The notes: a model not told the origin generated them from the letters alone. A DNA stretch of 64,000 nt from Bradyrhizobium sp. LLZ17 (GCF_041200145.1 NZ_CP165734.1:2790001-2854000); one strand, 5' to 3'. Shown: positions 1 to 10,058, counted from the stretch's first letter. Translations and numbers: made by a program.

Positions 1-571
1 AACGCGGATCGCATGAATTGAAGGGCCTGCCCTGCAAAAGGGATCTGTTCGCGGCAGCGCCTAATTCATCCCGTGCCGAAGCTGCTGGCGCGCAACAGAG
101 TTTTGTTTAGTGCCAAGCAGACTTCAAGCCTCAACTTGGTGACGCCGTAATTCCCCTGCGCGAGCCTGGAATTAAGAAAGGGCCGCATTGGCGCGACCCT
201 TGCCGGCAAATTTGCTCGGAATGAAATTGCAGCCCCGGCAAGAGCCATCCTGGCGCTATCAACAGGTTTGTGTAATCCGGAGTAACACGGTGTTCCTATA
301 CCGGAACCTGCCGCGTCCCCCTGAGTGTCGCGCTCGGCACAATGAACCTTGGCATGGCTGTGCCGACTAACCAGGTGCCGGGGTTTGCATAGTCCCCCGG
401 GCTGGAAGCCCGCCGCCTGCACTCAATTTCGAGCAGGCGGCGCTTTTTTTGCTAACGCCTTGAGGAAAGCGGGCCCACTCGGGGCTGGATCAGTGCAGCC
501 ACCGTTCGGGTGGCGCCAGAGCCAAGTGCTTTCAAAAGCCCGGCGGAACCTTTGAGCTCCAAGAGATGACT
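1..571. other. No convincing protein gene; possible small RNA ending at a terminator
   Basis: No reading frame here has recognisable protein-like content. What stands out is the terminator at 411-450. An imperfect inverted repeat lies at 276-305: outer arms tccgg/ccgga and a perfect inner aacac-g-gtgtt. A small hairpin (gggct/agccc) sits at about 400-412. A short plus-strand transcript ending at the terminator is possible, but I recognise no known RNA family (not tmRNA, SRP RNA or a tRNA). Confidence 0.4.
411..450 (+). terminator. Strong Rho-independent terminator
   Basis: A perfect 10-bp stem pairs cgccgcctgc (411-420) with gcaggcggcg (433-442). The loop is 12 nt, and one C plus seven consecutive T residues follow (444-450). 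This is the clearest intrinsic terminator in the window. No plus-strand protein gene lies directly upstream, so it may end a transcript entering from before base 1 or a small RNA. Confidence 0.8.
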
Positions 572-661
572 TTATCCCATCATCAGCCAAGCCATCCCGG
601 CGATGAGGACTAAAAACCCGGTGAGCGCCGTCACCGCGAACGCATACTCGACCCTGTCCAT
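572..661 (-). CDS. Possible 29-residue single-pass membrane peptide
   Basis: An ATG at 661 opens a 29-codon frame ending in TAA at 572. The product begins MDRVEYAFAVTAL and is almost entirely one hydrophobic helix (about residues 8-27). The charged N-terminus and hydrophobic body are typical of bacterial membrane micropeptides. The upstream GC-rich stretch gives only a weak G-rich ribosome site. No neighbour suggests a role and I do not recognise a family. A chance frame is possible in GC-rich DNA, though the clean one-helix composition argues for a real peptide. Confidence 0.4.
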   Translation of the reverse strand: MDRVEYAFAVTALTGFLVLIAGMAWLMMG

Positions 662-991
662 AACCGCCCCGCCCGCTACGCACCATCAAAATGGTGCCTT
701 GCGCTGGGACAGCAGAACAACACATTTGTTAATCACCCGTGTTTAATTCCCCTCCGCGATTACGAAATGGCCCCAGCTCTGGGGGCGACGGGGGGATCGC
801 GAGCTGGGGCCGGTAGCCGCCCTCGGGGAAGGGCATCGGGAAAACGTGGCAGCAACAGCAACGTTCCGATACGTGTCCTAATTTCAATCGTGAGTGTCCT
901 CGTTAGGACCCTACGCCGTTGCTGGAGAGGGCTCGATCGAGCCGCACTGAGCCTGCTCCTGCAGAAGAACTCTTCAGACGCGGACGAGCGG
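662..991. other. No gene seen
   Basis: Open frames on both strands have low-complexity, arginine-rich translations typical of antisense or non-coding GC-rich DNA. A short inverted repeat, caccat-caaa-atggtg, lies at about 681-696. I saw no promoter or RNA signature. Confidence 0.4.
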
Positions 992-1171
992 TCAGGTCCC
1001 GGGGTGATAGCCTTGCTCAGATACGTCGTCCCGGATCTGCGCGCTGACCGAGCGGACCGAGCGCTTCTTCCGCCAGCTTCCGTTCAAATCAAGTGGGACG
1101 GAACGGCCACGGGGAACGACAAGCAGGTCGTTTCGCTCATTCACGTAGACATCGTACATGGAAGCGCTCAT
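992..1171 (-). CDS. Small conserved-looking hypothetical protein (59 aa)
   Basis: The frame encodes a basic protein starting MSASMYDVYVNE, with central LLVVPRGRSVPLDL and a C-terminal SVSAQIRDDV segment. The composition is protein-like: alternating hydrophobic and charged residues, no low-complexity runs. I recall similar 55-65 residue proteins as common in Bradyrhizobium genomes, with no known function; that is memory, not a search. The ATG at 1171 is preferred over a TTG at 1198; another ATG at 1159 is possible. It lies 67 bp downstream of another small gene on the same strand, so the two may be co-transcribed. Confidence 0.6.
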   Translation of the reverse strand: MSASMYDVYVNERNDLLVVPRGRSVPLDLNGSWRKKRSVRSVSAQIRDDVSEQGYHPGT

Positions 1172-1238
1172 CTCAAGCGACTTAGCCCGAAGCTCCAAGC
1201 CTTTGGTGACTTGGGCGCCACAGTCCCGACAAAGCCGC

Positions 1239-1421
1239 TCAAGCTACCTTTTTCGCCGCCAGCTTCTGCAAGGCTAGGCGCGCCACGAGCTCCAGGGCAG
1301 TCAGCGTATGCTGACCACGCCGTGCCGCCCGAAGCAGCCGCTCCGCCACGAATTTTCGGCTTTCGTGATCGCCGCCATGGTTCGGAAGATGCCGGCAGAC
1401 ATCGCCGAGGACAACATCCAT
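1239..1421 (-). CDS. Small conserved-looking hypothetical protein (60 aa)
   Basis: From the ATG at 1421 the product begins MDVVLGDVCRHLPN and continues with an alanine-, leucine- and lysine-rich helical C-terminus ending in KLAAKKVA. It is probably a small cytoplasmic helical protein of unknown function, resembling short hypothetical proteins I associate with Bradyrhizobium. The frame is open upstream to 1541, but that part has poor composition, so the internal ATG is chosen. It precedes the 59-aa gene at 992-1171 on the same strand. Confidence 0.6.
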   Translation of the reverse strand: MDVVLGDVCRHLPNHGGDHESRKFVAERLLRAARRGQHTLTALELVARLALQKLAAKKVA

Positions 1422-1672
1422 GTTCGCTAGTGTCCGGTCGTTAAGTTTCCTCATTGGACTGCTCGCTCGAAGACAATCAGTTCTGTTAGGACCGCACCTC
1501 GGTCTGCTCTCGTCCGGGAGATTGAGCTCACACGGCCGCAAGTTGGCGTTATCGAATGCTAAGCGGTTCGCCGGGGCTGCGCTTTGTCCCCGCTTTCCCC
1601 ATTGTCCTCAAATGAGCGCCGCCATCGACGACTAGGCGCCCCTACAAGGAACCGCGCGTTGGGAGCGACAGA

Positions 1673-1697
1673 GGAACCCGCTACTTCGCGCGACGTT
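1673..1697 (+). promoter_or_regulatory. EcfG (general stress sigma) promoter
   Basis: GGAAC at 1673-1677 and CGTT at 1694-1697 are separated by exactly 16 bp. This is the published consensus for alphaproteobacterial EcfG/RpoE2 promoters. It lies about 29 bp upstream of the ATG at 1726 in the correct orientation. It would put the cytochrome/molybdenum hydroxylase operon under the PhyR-NepR-EcfG general stress response. Confidence 0.7.
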
Positions 1698-1725
1698 GTC
1701 GGCTTCAGGCTCGGCGAGCGCATAG

Positions 1726-3125
1726 ATGATTTTGCGTAGGCTCATCGGTTTGGTTGTCGTGCTTGCAGTGCTCTCGGCCGGCGGCTTCGGCGTGTACGCC
1801 TGGCGTCCCGAAATTCCGGCAATTGCGCCGGCACCGCCGTCCAGCTTCGATCCGGAGCTTGTCCGGCGAGGCGCTCGGCTTGCGGCGGTCGGCAATTGCA
1901 ACACCTGCCACACCAGAACGGGTGGTCCGAGTTTCGCGGGCGGACTGCGCATCCCGACCCAATTTGGGTCCATCTATACGACCAACATTACACCCGACGC
2001 GGAAACCGGGATCGGGCTGTGGTCGGAAGCGGCGTTTCAGAGGGCGATGCACGACGGAGTGGATCGCCTTGGTCGGCACCTCTATCCGGCATTCCCCTAC
2101 GATCACTTCACGCACGTCACCGAAGAGGACGTCAGGGCACTTTATGCTTACTTCATGACGCGCCAGCCGGTGCACGCGACGCCACGCGCGAACGATCTCC
2201 GGTTTCCGTATAATCAGAGGATTCTTTTAGCCGGCTGGAAGCTCCTCTTCTTCCGCAAAGGTGGCTTTCAGCCGGATGAGCGACATGACGGCAGGTGGAA
2301 TCGAGGGGCCTACCTTGTCGAGGGCCTTTCGCATTGCGGCGGCTGTCACACACCGCGGAATGCACTTGGAGCCGAGCGCGGCAACCATGCTTACGACGGC
2401 GGTGCGGCCGAAGGCTGGACAGCCTATGCGCTCGACGTCGACTCACCCTCCCCTGTCCCATGGGACAAGGACGCCCTCTTCGAATATCTTCGTCACGGCT
2501 GGCATGAGGCTCACGGGATCGCACGCGGCCCGATGGCACCCGTCGTCGACAACCTAAACGCTTTGGGAGATGATGACCTCTCGGCCGTCGCCATGTACAT
2601 CGCAGATGTCCTCGGCACTCCCTCGCCAGAACGCGCCGAGCGGGGAAGATCCGTACTCGAACAGACAAGCGGCGAGGTCAGAAAGGGCGCAACGACAACG
2701 AGCGACAGCGCTGCGCCGAGCGAAGCGACTAAGGAGAAGCCCGAGGGGAGGCCATCTACGTCACGACCTGCGCACCATGCCACGAGAGTAGCCGGCCCCT
2801 GCCGTATGGCGGAATCAATCTGGCGAGAAGCACAGGGCCAAACGGCCCAACGGCCCGCAATCTCGTCAATGTGATCCTCTGGGGTCTACCTCCTTCAGAT
2901 GGTCAACGCAGCCCGATCATGCCGGGCTTCAACAATGCGATGACAGACGACCAGGTGAGAGCGCTGCTGAGCTACGTCCGGCAGCGATTTGGCCATGGTT
3001 CGACTTGGACCAACATCGATCAGGAAATTCGCGACGCGCGAGCCGGGAAGTTCGAGCTCGGCGTTTACCCCGCACCCGCGACTGATCCGGCCTCGGGCGT
3101 GATAAGCCAAGCGGAGGTGAGATGA
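1726..3125 (+). CDS. Triheme cytochrome c of a molybdenum hydroxylase (one-base frameshift)
   Basis: This is a periplasmic, membrane-anchored cytochrome of the alcohol-dehydrogenase cytochrome type. It would carry electrons from the molybdenum hydroxylase encoded next to it. An N-terminal hydrophobic segment covers about residues 4-25. Heme sites are CNTCH (residues 58-62), CGGCH (about residue 204) and CAPCH (bases 2769-2783). The third heme domain is in another frame. The first frame runs on to a stop at 2874, while the correct frame is open from 2733 to TGA at 3125. Adding one G to the run at 2745-2748 restores one protein of about 465 residues. The stop overlaps the next start as ATGA, so the operon is translationally coupled. 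Sequencing error is as likely as a true break. Confidence 0.85.
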
Positions 3126-3616
3126 TCAAGCTCACCGTCAACGGCCACGAGCACAAGCTCGAAACAGAACCTGACACCCCGCTGCTCTATGTTCTTCGGG
3201 ATGAGCTGGCGCTGAACGGGGCGAAATTCGGGTGTGGCCTCGGCCAATGCGGCGCATGCACCGTCATGCTCGACGGAGAAGCGGTGTTTTCATGTTTGAC
3301 GCCCTTGCTGCTCGCCGCCGGCAAGAACGTGACCACGGTCGAAGGGCTCGGCACTCGGGAAGCTCCAGGGCCCTTGCAGCGGGCGTTCATCGAGGAGCAG
3401 GCCGCTCAGTGCGGATATTGTATCGCCGGCATGATGATGCGAGCCCAGGCGCTGCTCGTCAAAAACTCCAAACCGACGGACGCTGAGATCCGATCTGCGA
3501 TGGAGCCGAACCTTTGTCGTTGCGGCACGCACATGCGGATCTTGCGGGCGATCAAACGGGCAGCCGCGCTTATGAAATCAGCGGAGGCGGGCGCCGCCGG
3601 GAGGGCCAGACCTTGA
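3122..3616 (+). CDS. [2Fe-2S] small subunit of IorAB-like molybdenum hydroxylase
   Basis: This is the small iron-sulfur subunit of the xanthine oxidase family, closest in size (164 aa) and layout to the alpha subunit of isoquinoline 1-oxidoreductase. It relays electrons from the molybdenum site. The plant-type ferredoxin cluster is held by C38, C43, C46 and C58. The second cluster, in the helical domain, is held by C97, C100, C132 and C134 (QCGYC and LCRCG motifs). The start overlaps the cytochrome stop (ATGA) and the end overlaps the large-subunit start (TTGA). There is no separate FAD subunit, which fits the IorAB/aldehyde dehydrogenase subgroup that passes electrons to a cytochrome c. Confidence 0.9.
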   Translation: MIKLTVNGHEHKLETEPDTPLLYVLRDELALNGAKFGCGLGQCGACTVMLDGEAVFSCLTPLLLAAGKNVTTVEGLGTREAPGPLQRAFIEEQAAQCGYCIAGMMMRAQALLVKNSKPTDAEIRSAMEPNLCRCGTHMRILRAIKRAAALMKSAEAGAAGRARP

Positions 3617-5865
3617 AGGACAGCGTGATTCTTTCTCGTCGTCGTGTCCTTGCGGGGGCCGGGGCGCTGGTTGTCAGTTTCGGGGCGGCACATGCGATCG
3701 CGCAGGAAGGCAGCACGGCCCAGGATGTGCAGTCAGGCGCGCGCGTATCCCGACCTGCGCCTTTGCCGGGGAGCCTCAAGGACGCACCCCTGCTCGACAG
3801 CTGGATCCGCATCGACGGCGATGGCGGGATCACGGTGTTTACGGGCAAAGCCGAACTTGGCCAAGGCATCAAGACCGCACTTTTGCAAGTGGCCGCCGAG
3901 CAGCTGAGCGTTCCCCTGCAGGCGCTCAAACTGCAGACCGCGGATACCGCCCTCACTCCGAACGAAGGATTTACCGCAGGCAGCCATTCGATGCAGGACA
4001 GCGGCACTGCCATCATGCATGCTGCAGCACAGAGCCGGATCATCCTGGTCGGTGAAGCCGGCCGCCGGCTCGGGCTACCGCCCCACCAACTCGAGGCCAA
4101 GGACGGGTTCGTGTTGGCTGCCGATGGGCGAAAGCTCTCGTACGGCGAGCTGGTCTCCGAGGAGATTTTGCATGTCCGGGCGCAGCCGAGTTCGCCGTTG
4201 AAGGACCCGACCAGCTTCAGCGTTATGAACACCCCCGTCCGTCGGGTGGATATCACCGCAAAGGTCACGGGCGTCCCCGCCTATGTCCAGGATATGCGTC
4301 CTCCGGGCATGGTGCATGCGCGTGTCGTCCGCCCGCCGAGCTACGAGGCCCAGCTTGTATCAGTGGACTCCAAGGCAGTCGAAAAGGAGCCTGGCGTGCT
4401 TAAGGTGGTGCGGGACGGCGATTTCCTCGCGGTGGTCGCTGTCAGTGAGTACCAGGCGGTAGAAGCCATGCGACTTCTCACTGCGGCAGCCCGCTGGGAC
4501 GAGAAGTCGGGGCTGCCGACGCTCTCCGACTTACCGAATGCAATTCTCTCTCTTCCGTCCCAGGACTCCGAAATACTCAGGCAAGGTCAGCCTGGAAGCA
4601 GCAGCGGTGGGCGAAAACTCGAGGCCAGATACACCAAACCGTATCACGCGCATGGCTCGATCGGACCTTCTTGTGCGATAGCTGAAGCCAGCGGCGACCA
4701 AGTGACGGTCTGGACCCACACCCAGGGCGTCTTCCCCGACCGGGATGCCATCGCCGGGATGCTGCATCTTCCGAAGGAGAACGTCCGCTGCATCCATGCC
4801 GAAGGATCCGGCTGCTACGGACACAACGGAGCTGACGATGCCGCAGGCGACGCGGCTCTCATCGCGCGTGCCTACCCCAACGTGCCGGTGCGCGTTCAAT
4901 GGATGCGTGAACAAGAGCATGCGTGGGAGCCTTATGGACCGGCGATGGTGACCCATCTGGCCGCGTCCTTGGGCGATGACGGCACAATCGTAGAGTGGCA
5001 ACACGAGGTCTGGAGCAACACCCACTCCATGCGGCCCGGAGGCGCGGGCGCGCTCCTGGCGGCCCAGCATATGGCGGACCGGGTCCCGGCACCGCCTCCA
5101 AAGCCGCTGCCGCTGCCGGAGGGAGGCGGAGATCGGAACGCGATCCCACTTTATAAATTCCCGAACGCGCGGGTCGTGCACCACTTCCTTCCCGCGATGC
5201 CCTTGCGGGTCTCCGCGCTTCGCGCACTCGGCGCCTACATGAACGTGTTCTCGATCGAGAGCTTCATGGACGAGCTTGCGGAAGCCGCGGGCACCGATCC
5301 CGTTCAATTTCGGCTCAAATACCTCGAGGATGAGCGCGCTCGCGGGGTGGTATCGAAAGCTGCGGAGAAGTTCGGCTGGAGCAACTTCAAAAAAACAGCC
5401 GGCCGTGGCCGCGGGTTCGGTTTCGCTCGCTACAAGAACCTGGCGGCTTATTGCGCGATCGCGGCCGAGGTCGAGGTCGATCAGGATAGCGGACGCGCCA
5501 AGCTGGTTAAGGCAGTCGCGGCCGTCGATAGCGGGCAGATCGTCAACCCCGACGGGCTGATCAATCAGGTGGAAGGCGCTATCCTGCAGTCGACGAGCTG
5601 GACCCTCTACGAGAGCGTCAGCTTCGACGACACCCGCATCACCAGCATCGACTGGGCGACCTATCCAATCATGCGGTTTGCACAGGTACCCGAGAGCATC
5701 GAGGTTCATCTGATCGACCGACCAGGACAGCCTTTTCTCGGCGCCGGCGAAACCGGCCAAGGGCCGGCCGTGGGTGCCGTCGCCAACGCCGTCGCACACG
5801 CGATCGGCAAGCGGATACGTGAGCTCCCGCTTAGCCGGGACCGGATCAGGCAAGCCTTGATCTAG
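3613..5865 (+). CDS. Molybdopterin large subunit of IorAB-like hydroxylase (isoquinoline/aldehyde oxidoreductase type)
   Basis: This 750-residue protein is the molybdenum-cofactor subunit. It opens with a twin-arginine signal (SRRRVLAGAGALVVSFG), placing the enzyme in the periplasm. Family features include the TGKAELGQGIKTAL segment near the N-terminus, GSGCYGHNGADDAAGDA in the middle, and GAGETGQGPAVGAVANA near the C-terminus, where the catalytic glutamate of the family lies. The TTG at 3613 overlaps the small-subunit stop; a GTG at 3625 is an alternative. The open frame extends back to 3514, but that part lies inside the previous gene. The substrate cannot be read from sequence: aldehydes or N-heterocycles are known for relatives. 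Confidence 0.9.
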   Translation: MKDSVILSRRRVLAGAGALVVSFGAAHAIAQEGSTAQDVQSGARVSRPAPLPGSLKDAPLLDSWIRIDGDGGITVFTGKAELGQGIKTALLQVAAEQLSVPLQALKLQTADTALTPNEGFTAGSHSMQDSGTAIMHAAAQSRIILVGEAGRRLGLPPHQLEAKDGFVLAADGRKLSYGELVSEEILHVRAQPSSPLKDPTSFSVMNTPVRRVDITAKVTGVPAYVQDMRPPGMVHARVVRPPSYEAQLVSVDSKAVEKEPGVLKVVRDGDFLAVVAVSEYQAVEAMRLLTAAARWDEKSGLPTLSDLPNAILSLPSQDSEILRQGQPGSSSGGRKLEARYTKPYHAHGSIGPSCAIAEASGDQVTVWTHTQGVFPDRDAIAGMLHLPKENVRCIHAEGSGCYGHNGADDAAGDAALIARAYPNVPVRVQWMREQEHAWEPYGPAMVTHLAASLGDDGTIVEWQHEVWSNTHSMRPGGAGALLAAQHMADRVPAPPPKPLPLPEGGGDRNAIPLYKFPNARVVHHFLPAMPLRVSALRALGAYMNVFSIESFMDELAEAAGTDPVQFRLKYLEDERARGVVSKAAEKFGWSNFKKTAGRGRGFGFARYKNLAAYCAIAAEVEVDQDSGRAKLVKAVAAVDSGQIVNPDGLINQVEGAILQSTSWTLYESVSFDDTRITSIDWATYPIMRFAQVPESIEVHLIDRPGQPFLGAGETGQGPAVGAVANAVAHAIGKRIRELPLSRDRIRQALI

Positions 5866-6088
5866 TGCTGTCTCACTGGATCAAGCGGAAGGAACATCGA
5901 CGCCCTCACATGCGCAGACCATTTCCCACATGCCTTGTGCGCATGCTCCTGAAGGCCGCACGCCGGCCGCCAGCTCGGAGGGACGCCGGCCTCGGAACGC
6001 CAGCAAGAACCGATTAAGGCCCTGCTAACTCTACTCGTAAACTGCCACTCCATATCTCCCCTATATGCGTTCTGTCGGGGGGACGGCC
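5866..6088. other. Intergenic region upstream of GGDEF/EAL gene
   Basis: No gene is seen. There is no match to the EcfG consensus: a ggaac at about 5994 lacks a correctly placed CGTT. The promoter of the downstream signalling gene probably lies here but I cannot place it. Confidence 0.4.
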
Positions 6089-8763
6089 ATGACTCAGGTA
6101 GAGCAAACACACGATCAATCCAATTCCCTGGACGGGTTCATTCTTCGCCTCGACCGCACCCTCTCACAATCAGGGCCAGTGTTTTGGGTAACGCTGTACG
6201 GCGTTGCGTTGATTCTCGCCATCAGTCTCGGAACGGCGTTGATAATCAACAATGTCCGTGATCGAGAGATGATCCGGAGCCAAAAAGAGCTGGAGAGTAC
6301 TGTTAGGCTGTTGGTCGGTCACTTCGACAATCAACTGGAAGCCTTCGAGGCGGTACCCAAGTCGGTGGCGGATCTTATTTCGGCGACGGTCGCGACCTCA
6401 GACGAGTTTAGGTCTTTGGCTTCAACGGAGAGTTTCCATCGCCTGCTCGTAGAAAAAGTAAGCGCCAGTGCTGACTTTGCCGGCGTAAACCTATTCGACG
6501 CAGAAGGTGCATTCGTCAATTCTTCGGAAAACTGGCCCATCCCAGCTTTGAGCCTAGCCGACCGCGCGTTTTTCAAAGCATTCAAATCGGCTCAAACCGC
6601 TTCACCTCTTCTGATCCAACTTGTTGAAAGCCGACTGTCGAAGGGTTTCACGATCGTCCTTGCTCGGAGCATAGTCGGGGCCAACGGAGCCTTCCTGGGC
6701 ATGGTCACCCGCAGTATCTCGCCCGAAACCTTCGAGTCCTTCTTTTCCTCGACCCTCATCCCCGATGGTTCGCTTGCCCTGGTCCACCGAGACGGCACGC
6801 TGTTGGCCCGGTATCCATCCGGGGCAACCGAGCTTGGAAGATCATTAGTAAATTCTCCGCTGCTCGCTCAAGCCGGTTCGGATGGATACGCCTCGCTTCA
6901 GGTCACGAGCCCCTTGGATGGTCAGGAGCGCCTTGCCTCCGCGAGAACCCTTCTACATTATCCACTATTCGTGGTCGCCAGCACGCCGATCTCGGCCGTG
7001 TTCGCAAACCGGGCGCAGGAGACACGTACATTCATTGGTGCAGCTGCGCTCGTGGCACTTGTCGTCGCCCTGATGCTGGCGATCATCGTCAGGTATCTAA
7101 GGGAGCAGCACCGCCGCCTGGATATTGCGGTCAGCAATATGAGCCAGGGATTGTTGCTGTACGATTCGTCGGAACGACTCGTGTTTTGCAATGACAGGTA
7201 CTTGGAGATGTTCGGTCTCTCGAGGAATGTCGTCAAACCCGGGTGCAAGTTCAGGGAAGTCGTTCAGCACCACAAAGAGGTTGCTCATCTAACCGGAGAC
7301 GTGGACGAATACTGCAACCAGGTGAGGCAAAGCATCCACTCTGGGCAACCCACCATCGACGAAACTCCCGATGGCCGCTGGCTCCAGGTGGCCACTCAGG
7401 CGGTCAAAGGCGGTGGCTGGGTCTCGACGGTCGAGGATGTCACGCAGCAGCGCCGCAGCGACGAACGGACTGCTCGCCTGGCGATGTTCGACACGCTCAC
7501 CGACCTCCCCAATCGCGCCTTCTTTCACGATCGGCTTGCAACAGAGCTTGAGCGTTGCAGCTCGAAGGCCGGATTGGCGGTCCTGTTTGTCGATACTGAT
7601 GAATTCAAGTCCATCAACGACTCTCTGGGTCATCAGGTCGGCGACGATCTACTGCGATCCATCGCACATAGCCTGCAGACTTGCCTCAGCGGGAATGAGT
7701 TCGTCGCAAGACTAGGAGGCGACGAATTCGCCGTAATCTCACCCGAGGTGGATTCTGAACAAGCTGCGATCGAGGTCGTGGAGCGCGTCTACGAAGCGAT
7801 CCGTCAGCCTCATCACTGCAAATCTCATCGCATCAGAATCGATGCAAGCGTCGGAATTGCTCTTGCTCCCCATCACGGAACAACTTGCGACGAACTCCTT
7901 CAAAGCGCCGACTTGGCGATGTACGAGGCCAAGTCAATTGGACGGCGCACCTACCGGTTCTTCGACCCGTCGCTTGAAAAGAAAGCCAGGGATCGCCGTC
8001 TGTTAGAGACCGACCTGCGTTTGGCGTTGGATGAGCGAACACTGGACGTGTTTTACCAGCCTGTCGTCGATGTTCAGCGCGGCCACGTTGTGGGCTGCGA
8101 AGCGTTGGCGCGTTGGAAACACCCGACCCGTGGATTCGTGTCGCCCGCAGACTTTATTCCGATAGCAGAACAATCCGGCCTGATCGAGCAACTTGGAGGA
8201 TATGTGCTCAGAAAAGCTTGCGATGAAGCGGTAAAATGGCCCGAACACATCAGAGTTGCGGTCAACGTTTCCCCGACGCAGTTCAAGGAAACCAGCTTCC
8301 CGCTCAAGGTGCTTGCAGCCTTGACCCAATCGGGACTGTCGCCTCAGCGACTTGAGCTGGAGATTACGGAAGCCGTGCTCATCAAGGATGACGAGCTCGC
8401 TCTGGCCATTTTGCACGAGCTTCGCACGATCGGCGTGCGTATTGCTCTCGATGATTTTGGGACCGGCTACTCCTCTTTGAGCTACTTGCAACGCTTCCCG
8501 TTCGACAAGATCAAGATCGATAGATCATTCATAACCGGGCTATCGGAGCAAGGGGTTCATCGATCGTGCGTGCCGTCGTCGATATCGCCGCAGAGCGCAA
8601 CATGACTACGACTGCCGAAGGGGTCGAGACCCAAGCACAGAGAAGCCGACTCCGCGAGCTCAACTGCGTTGAGATGCAGGGATATCTGTTCAGCCCGGCG
8701 CGGCCGGCAGAAGATATTCTTGCGCTCCTCTCGAGCAAGGCGGCGGTTCAGCTTGCGTCTTAG
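6089..8763 (+). CDS. Membrane GGDEF/EAL cyclic-di-GMP signalling protein (one-base frameshift in EAL)
   Basis: This two-domain cyclic-di-GMP enzyme has a periplasmic sensor. Membrane segments lie at about residues 31-53 and 313-336, enclosing a Cache-like extracytoplasmic domain. A PAS domain follows (about 345-450). Then come GGDEF (RLGGDEFAVIS, about residue 543) and EAL (CEALARW about 669; NVSP; ELEITE; DDFGTGYSS; KIKIDRSF). The frame breaks after the KIDRSF motif. As written, it stops at 8605, while the essential AEGVETQ and QGYLFS motifs continue in another frame to the stop at 8763. One extra G in the run at 8552-8555 restores the protein (about 891 aa). If the break is real, phosphodiesterase activity would be lost while cyclase activity could remain. 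ATG 6089 is preferred to 6065. Confidence 0.88.
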
Positions 8764-10058
8764 CACTCGCTCCGTCGTTCCTCCCGATATCGAGGAGCCG
8801 GATCACCGTATTCACTTCGCGACAACTCGCAGCGTCCCCACTTTAGCTCCTCTTGGCTGCGCATGCGGAGCTGCCCGAGACCCTCGGCACCCCGCCCGGC
8901 CGCGGGACGCCGCAGCCGGGGAGGAGACAAAGACGTAATACGATCACTTCTGGGTGCCGGAATTCTGGCCATTCGAGGAGCCGGTATTGAGCCTGGCGCA
9001 CCCGCTGCTCCGTCCGAACCCATTCCCACTGGCCCGAATTGATCCCGCCGGAGCTCATGGCCTCAAATGTAAATGCTGATCGAAAATTGACCCCCATCGG
9101 CGGCTTGGGGACCTTCAAGTCATCGATTGCATTGAACCTGATCCATTGGACCCTCACGCCGATAAGCGTCGAGACCCCGCGCCGAAACACATTTCGATAT
9201 GCCGGCTGCTTACTTCCGGGTTGAGCCTTGGGAGCGGACATCAGCAGCGCCGGTCGGGAGGTCCGAGATGGGCCACAGGACTAAACCGCTCGCGCGGTAG
9301 AACACCGCGGCTGGCGACACGGCGAAACAATAGGCGATAGCTCATCGTGACGAGCGGGGCAATTAGCCCGTAGCTGGGGATGATCCGATGATCGAGAACG
9401 TGCTGATCTGGAAGTTCGTGGCGGAGCACCAACCATTGCACAAAAGCCAACTCGAACCCTCGATCGCGATTGTGTGCAACGTCGCGCTAGTTGGACCCAG
9501 TCCAGAAATCTCGACGTAAGCAGAGTTACAAATGCGGTGCTGCTCTTGACGAGCAGCTCGAAACCGTTTCGGCTCTGATAGCTCCGGGGGCTTTCCAAAC
9601 CGGTAGAGACAGTTTGCCTCATGGCCTTCAAATATCGAGGAGCTCACGTTTAGATTGTGTGGTGCGGTATTTTTGCTATAGCCAAGCCATTGAAAGTACA
9701 GGTGCCGCCAAACATTAAATCCCCATAGGCGATCGTCCTAATCGTCTGAAGGTTGTTTGACGCGACTTAGCTCGATCACGCGGCATCGTCCTACGTCCCC
9801 CCAGCGCGGTTTCCTCCTTTGGAGGCCTTTCGGACGCCGGCCCCCGTGTGCGCGGCAACACCGTCATGGGGCCGCATCCGAAACCCTTCACACCAGCGGT
9901 CGATCACGCTCAAGCCGGGCGACTTCCGCTTTGGCCTAGGGAGCCGACGTTTATGAATACAGACCGTCAGCCGAGGCTCATCCGTCGATCCGACGATCGC
10001 TTCGCGTCCAAGTACACCTGATCGACACATCGTTGCACCGGTCCCGGGTAGTCTTGCT
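8764..10058. other. 1.3 kb without a convincing gene; possible insertion-sequence footprint
   Basis: No frame on either strand gives a recognisable protein. A stretch at about 9067-9095 (TGATCGAAAATTGACCCCC and flanks) resembles the terminal repeats of IS21-type elements as I remember them, but no transposase follows. Minus-strand frames around 9241-9647 have fairly natural composition and could be decayed coding DNA. The block separates the signalling gene from the ligD operon. Confidence 0.35.

Noticed and set aside
303..330. GGAAC at 303 as an EcfG promoter for a small RNA
   Set aside because: No CGTT at 15-17 bp spacing.
4531..5853. A 440-codon minus-strand frame opposite the molybdenum hydroxylase
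   Set aside because: Antisense shadow in GC-rich DNA; the plus strand carries the full family signature.
2740..8560. Programmed ribosomal frameshifting at the G runs
   Set aside because: The runs are not classic slippery heptamers, there is no conserved downstream structure that I can see, and the same kind of break occurs in many unrelated genes.
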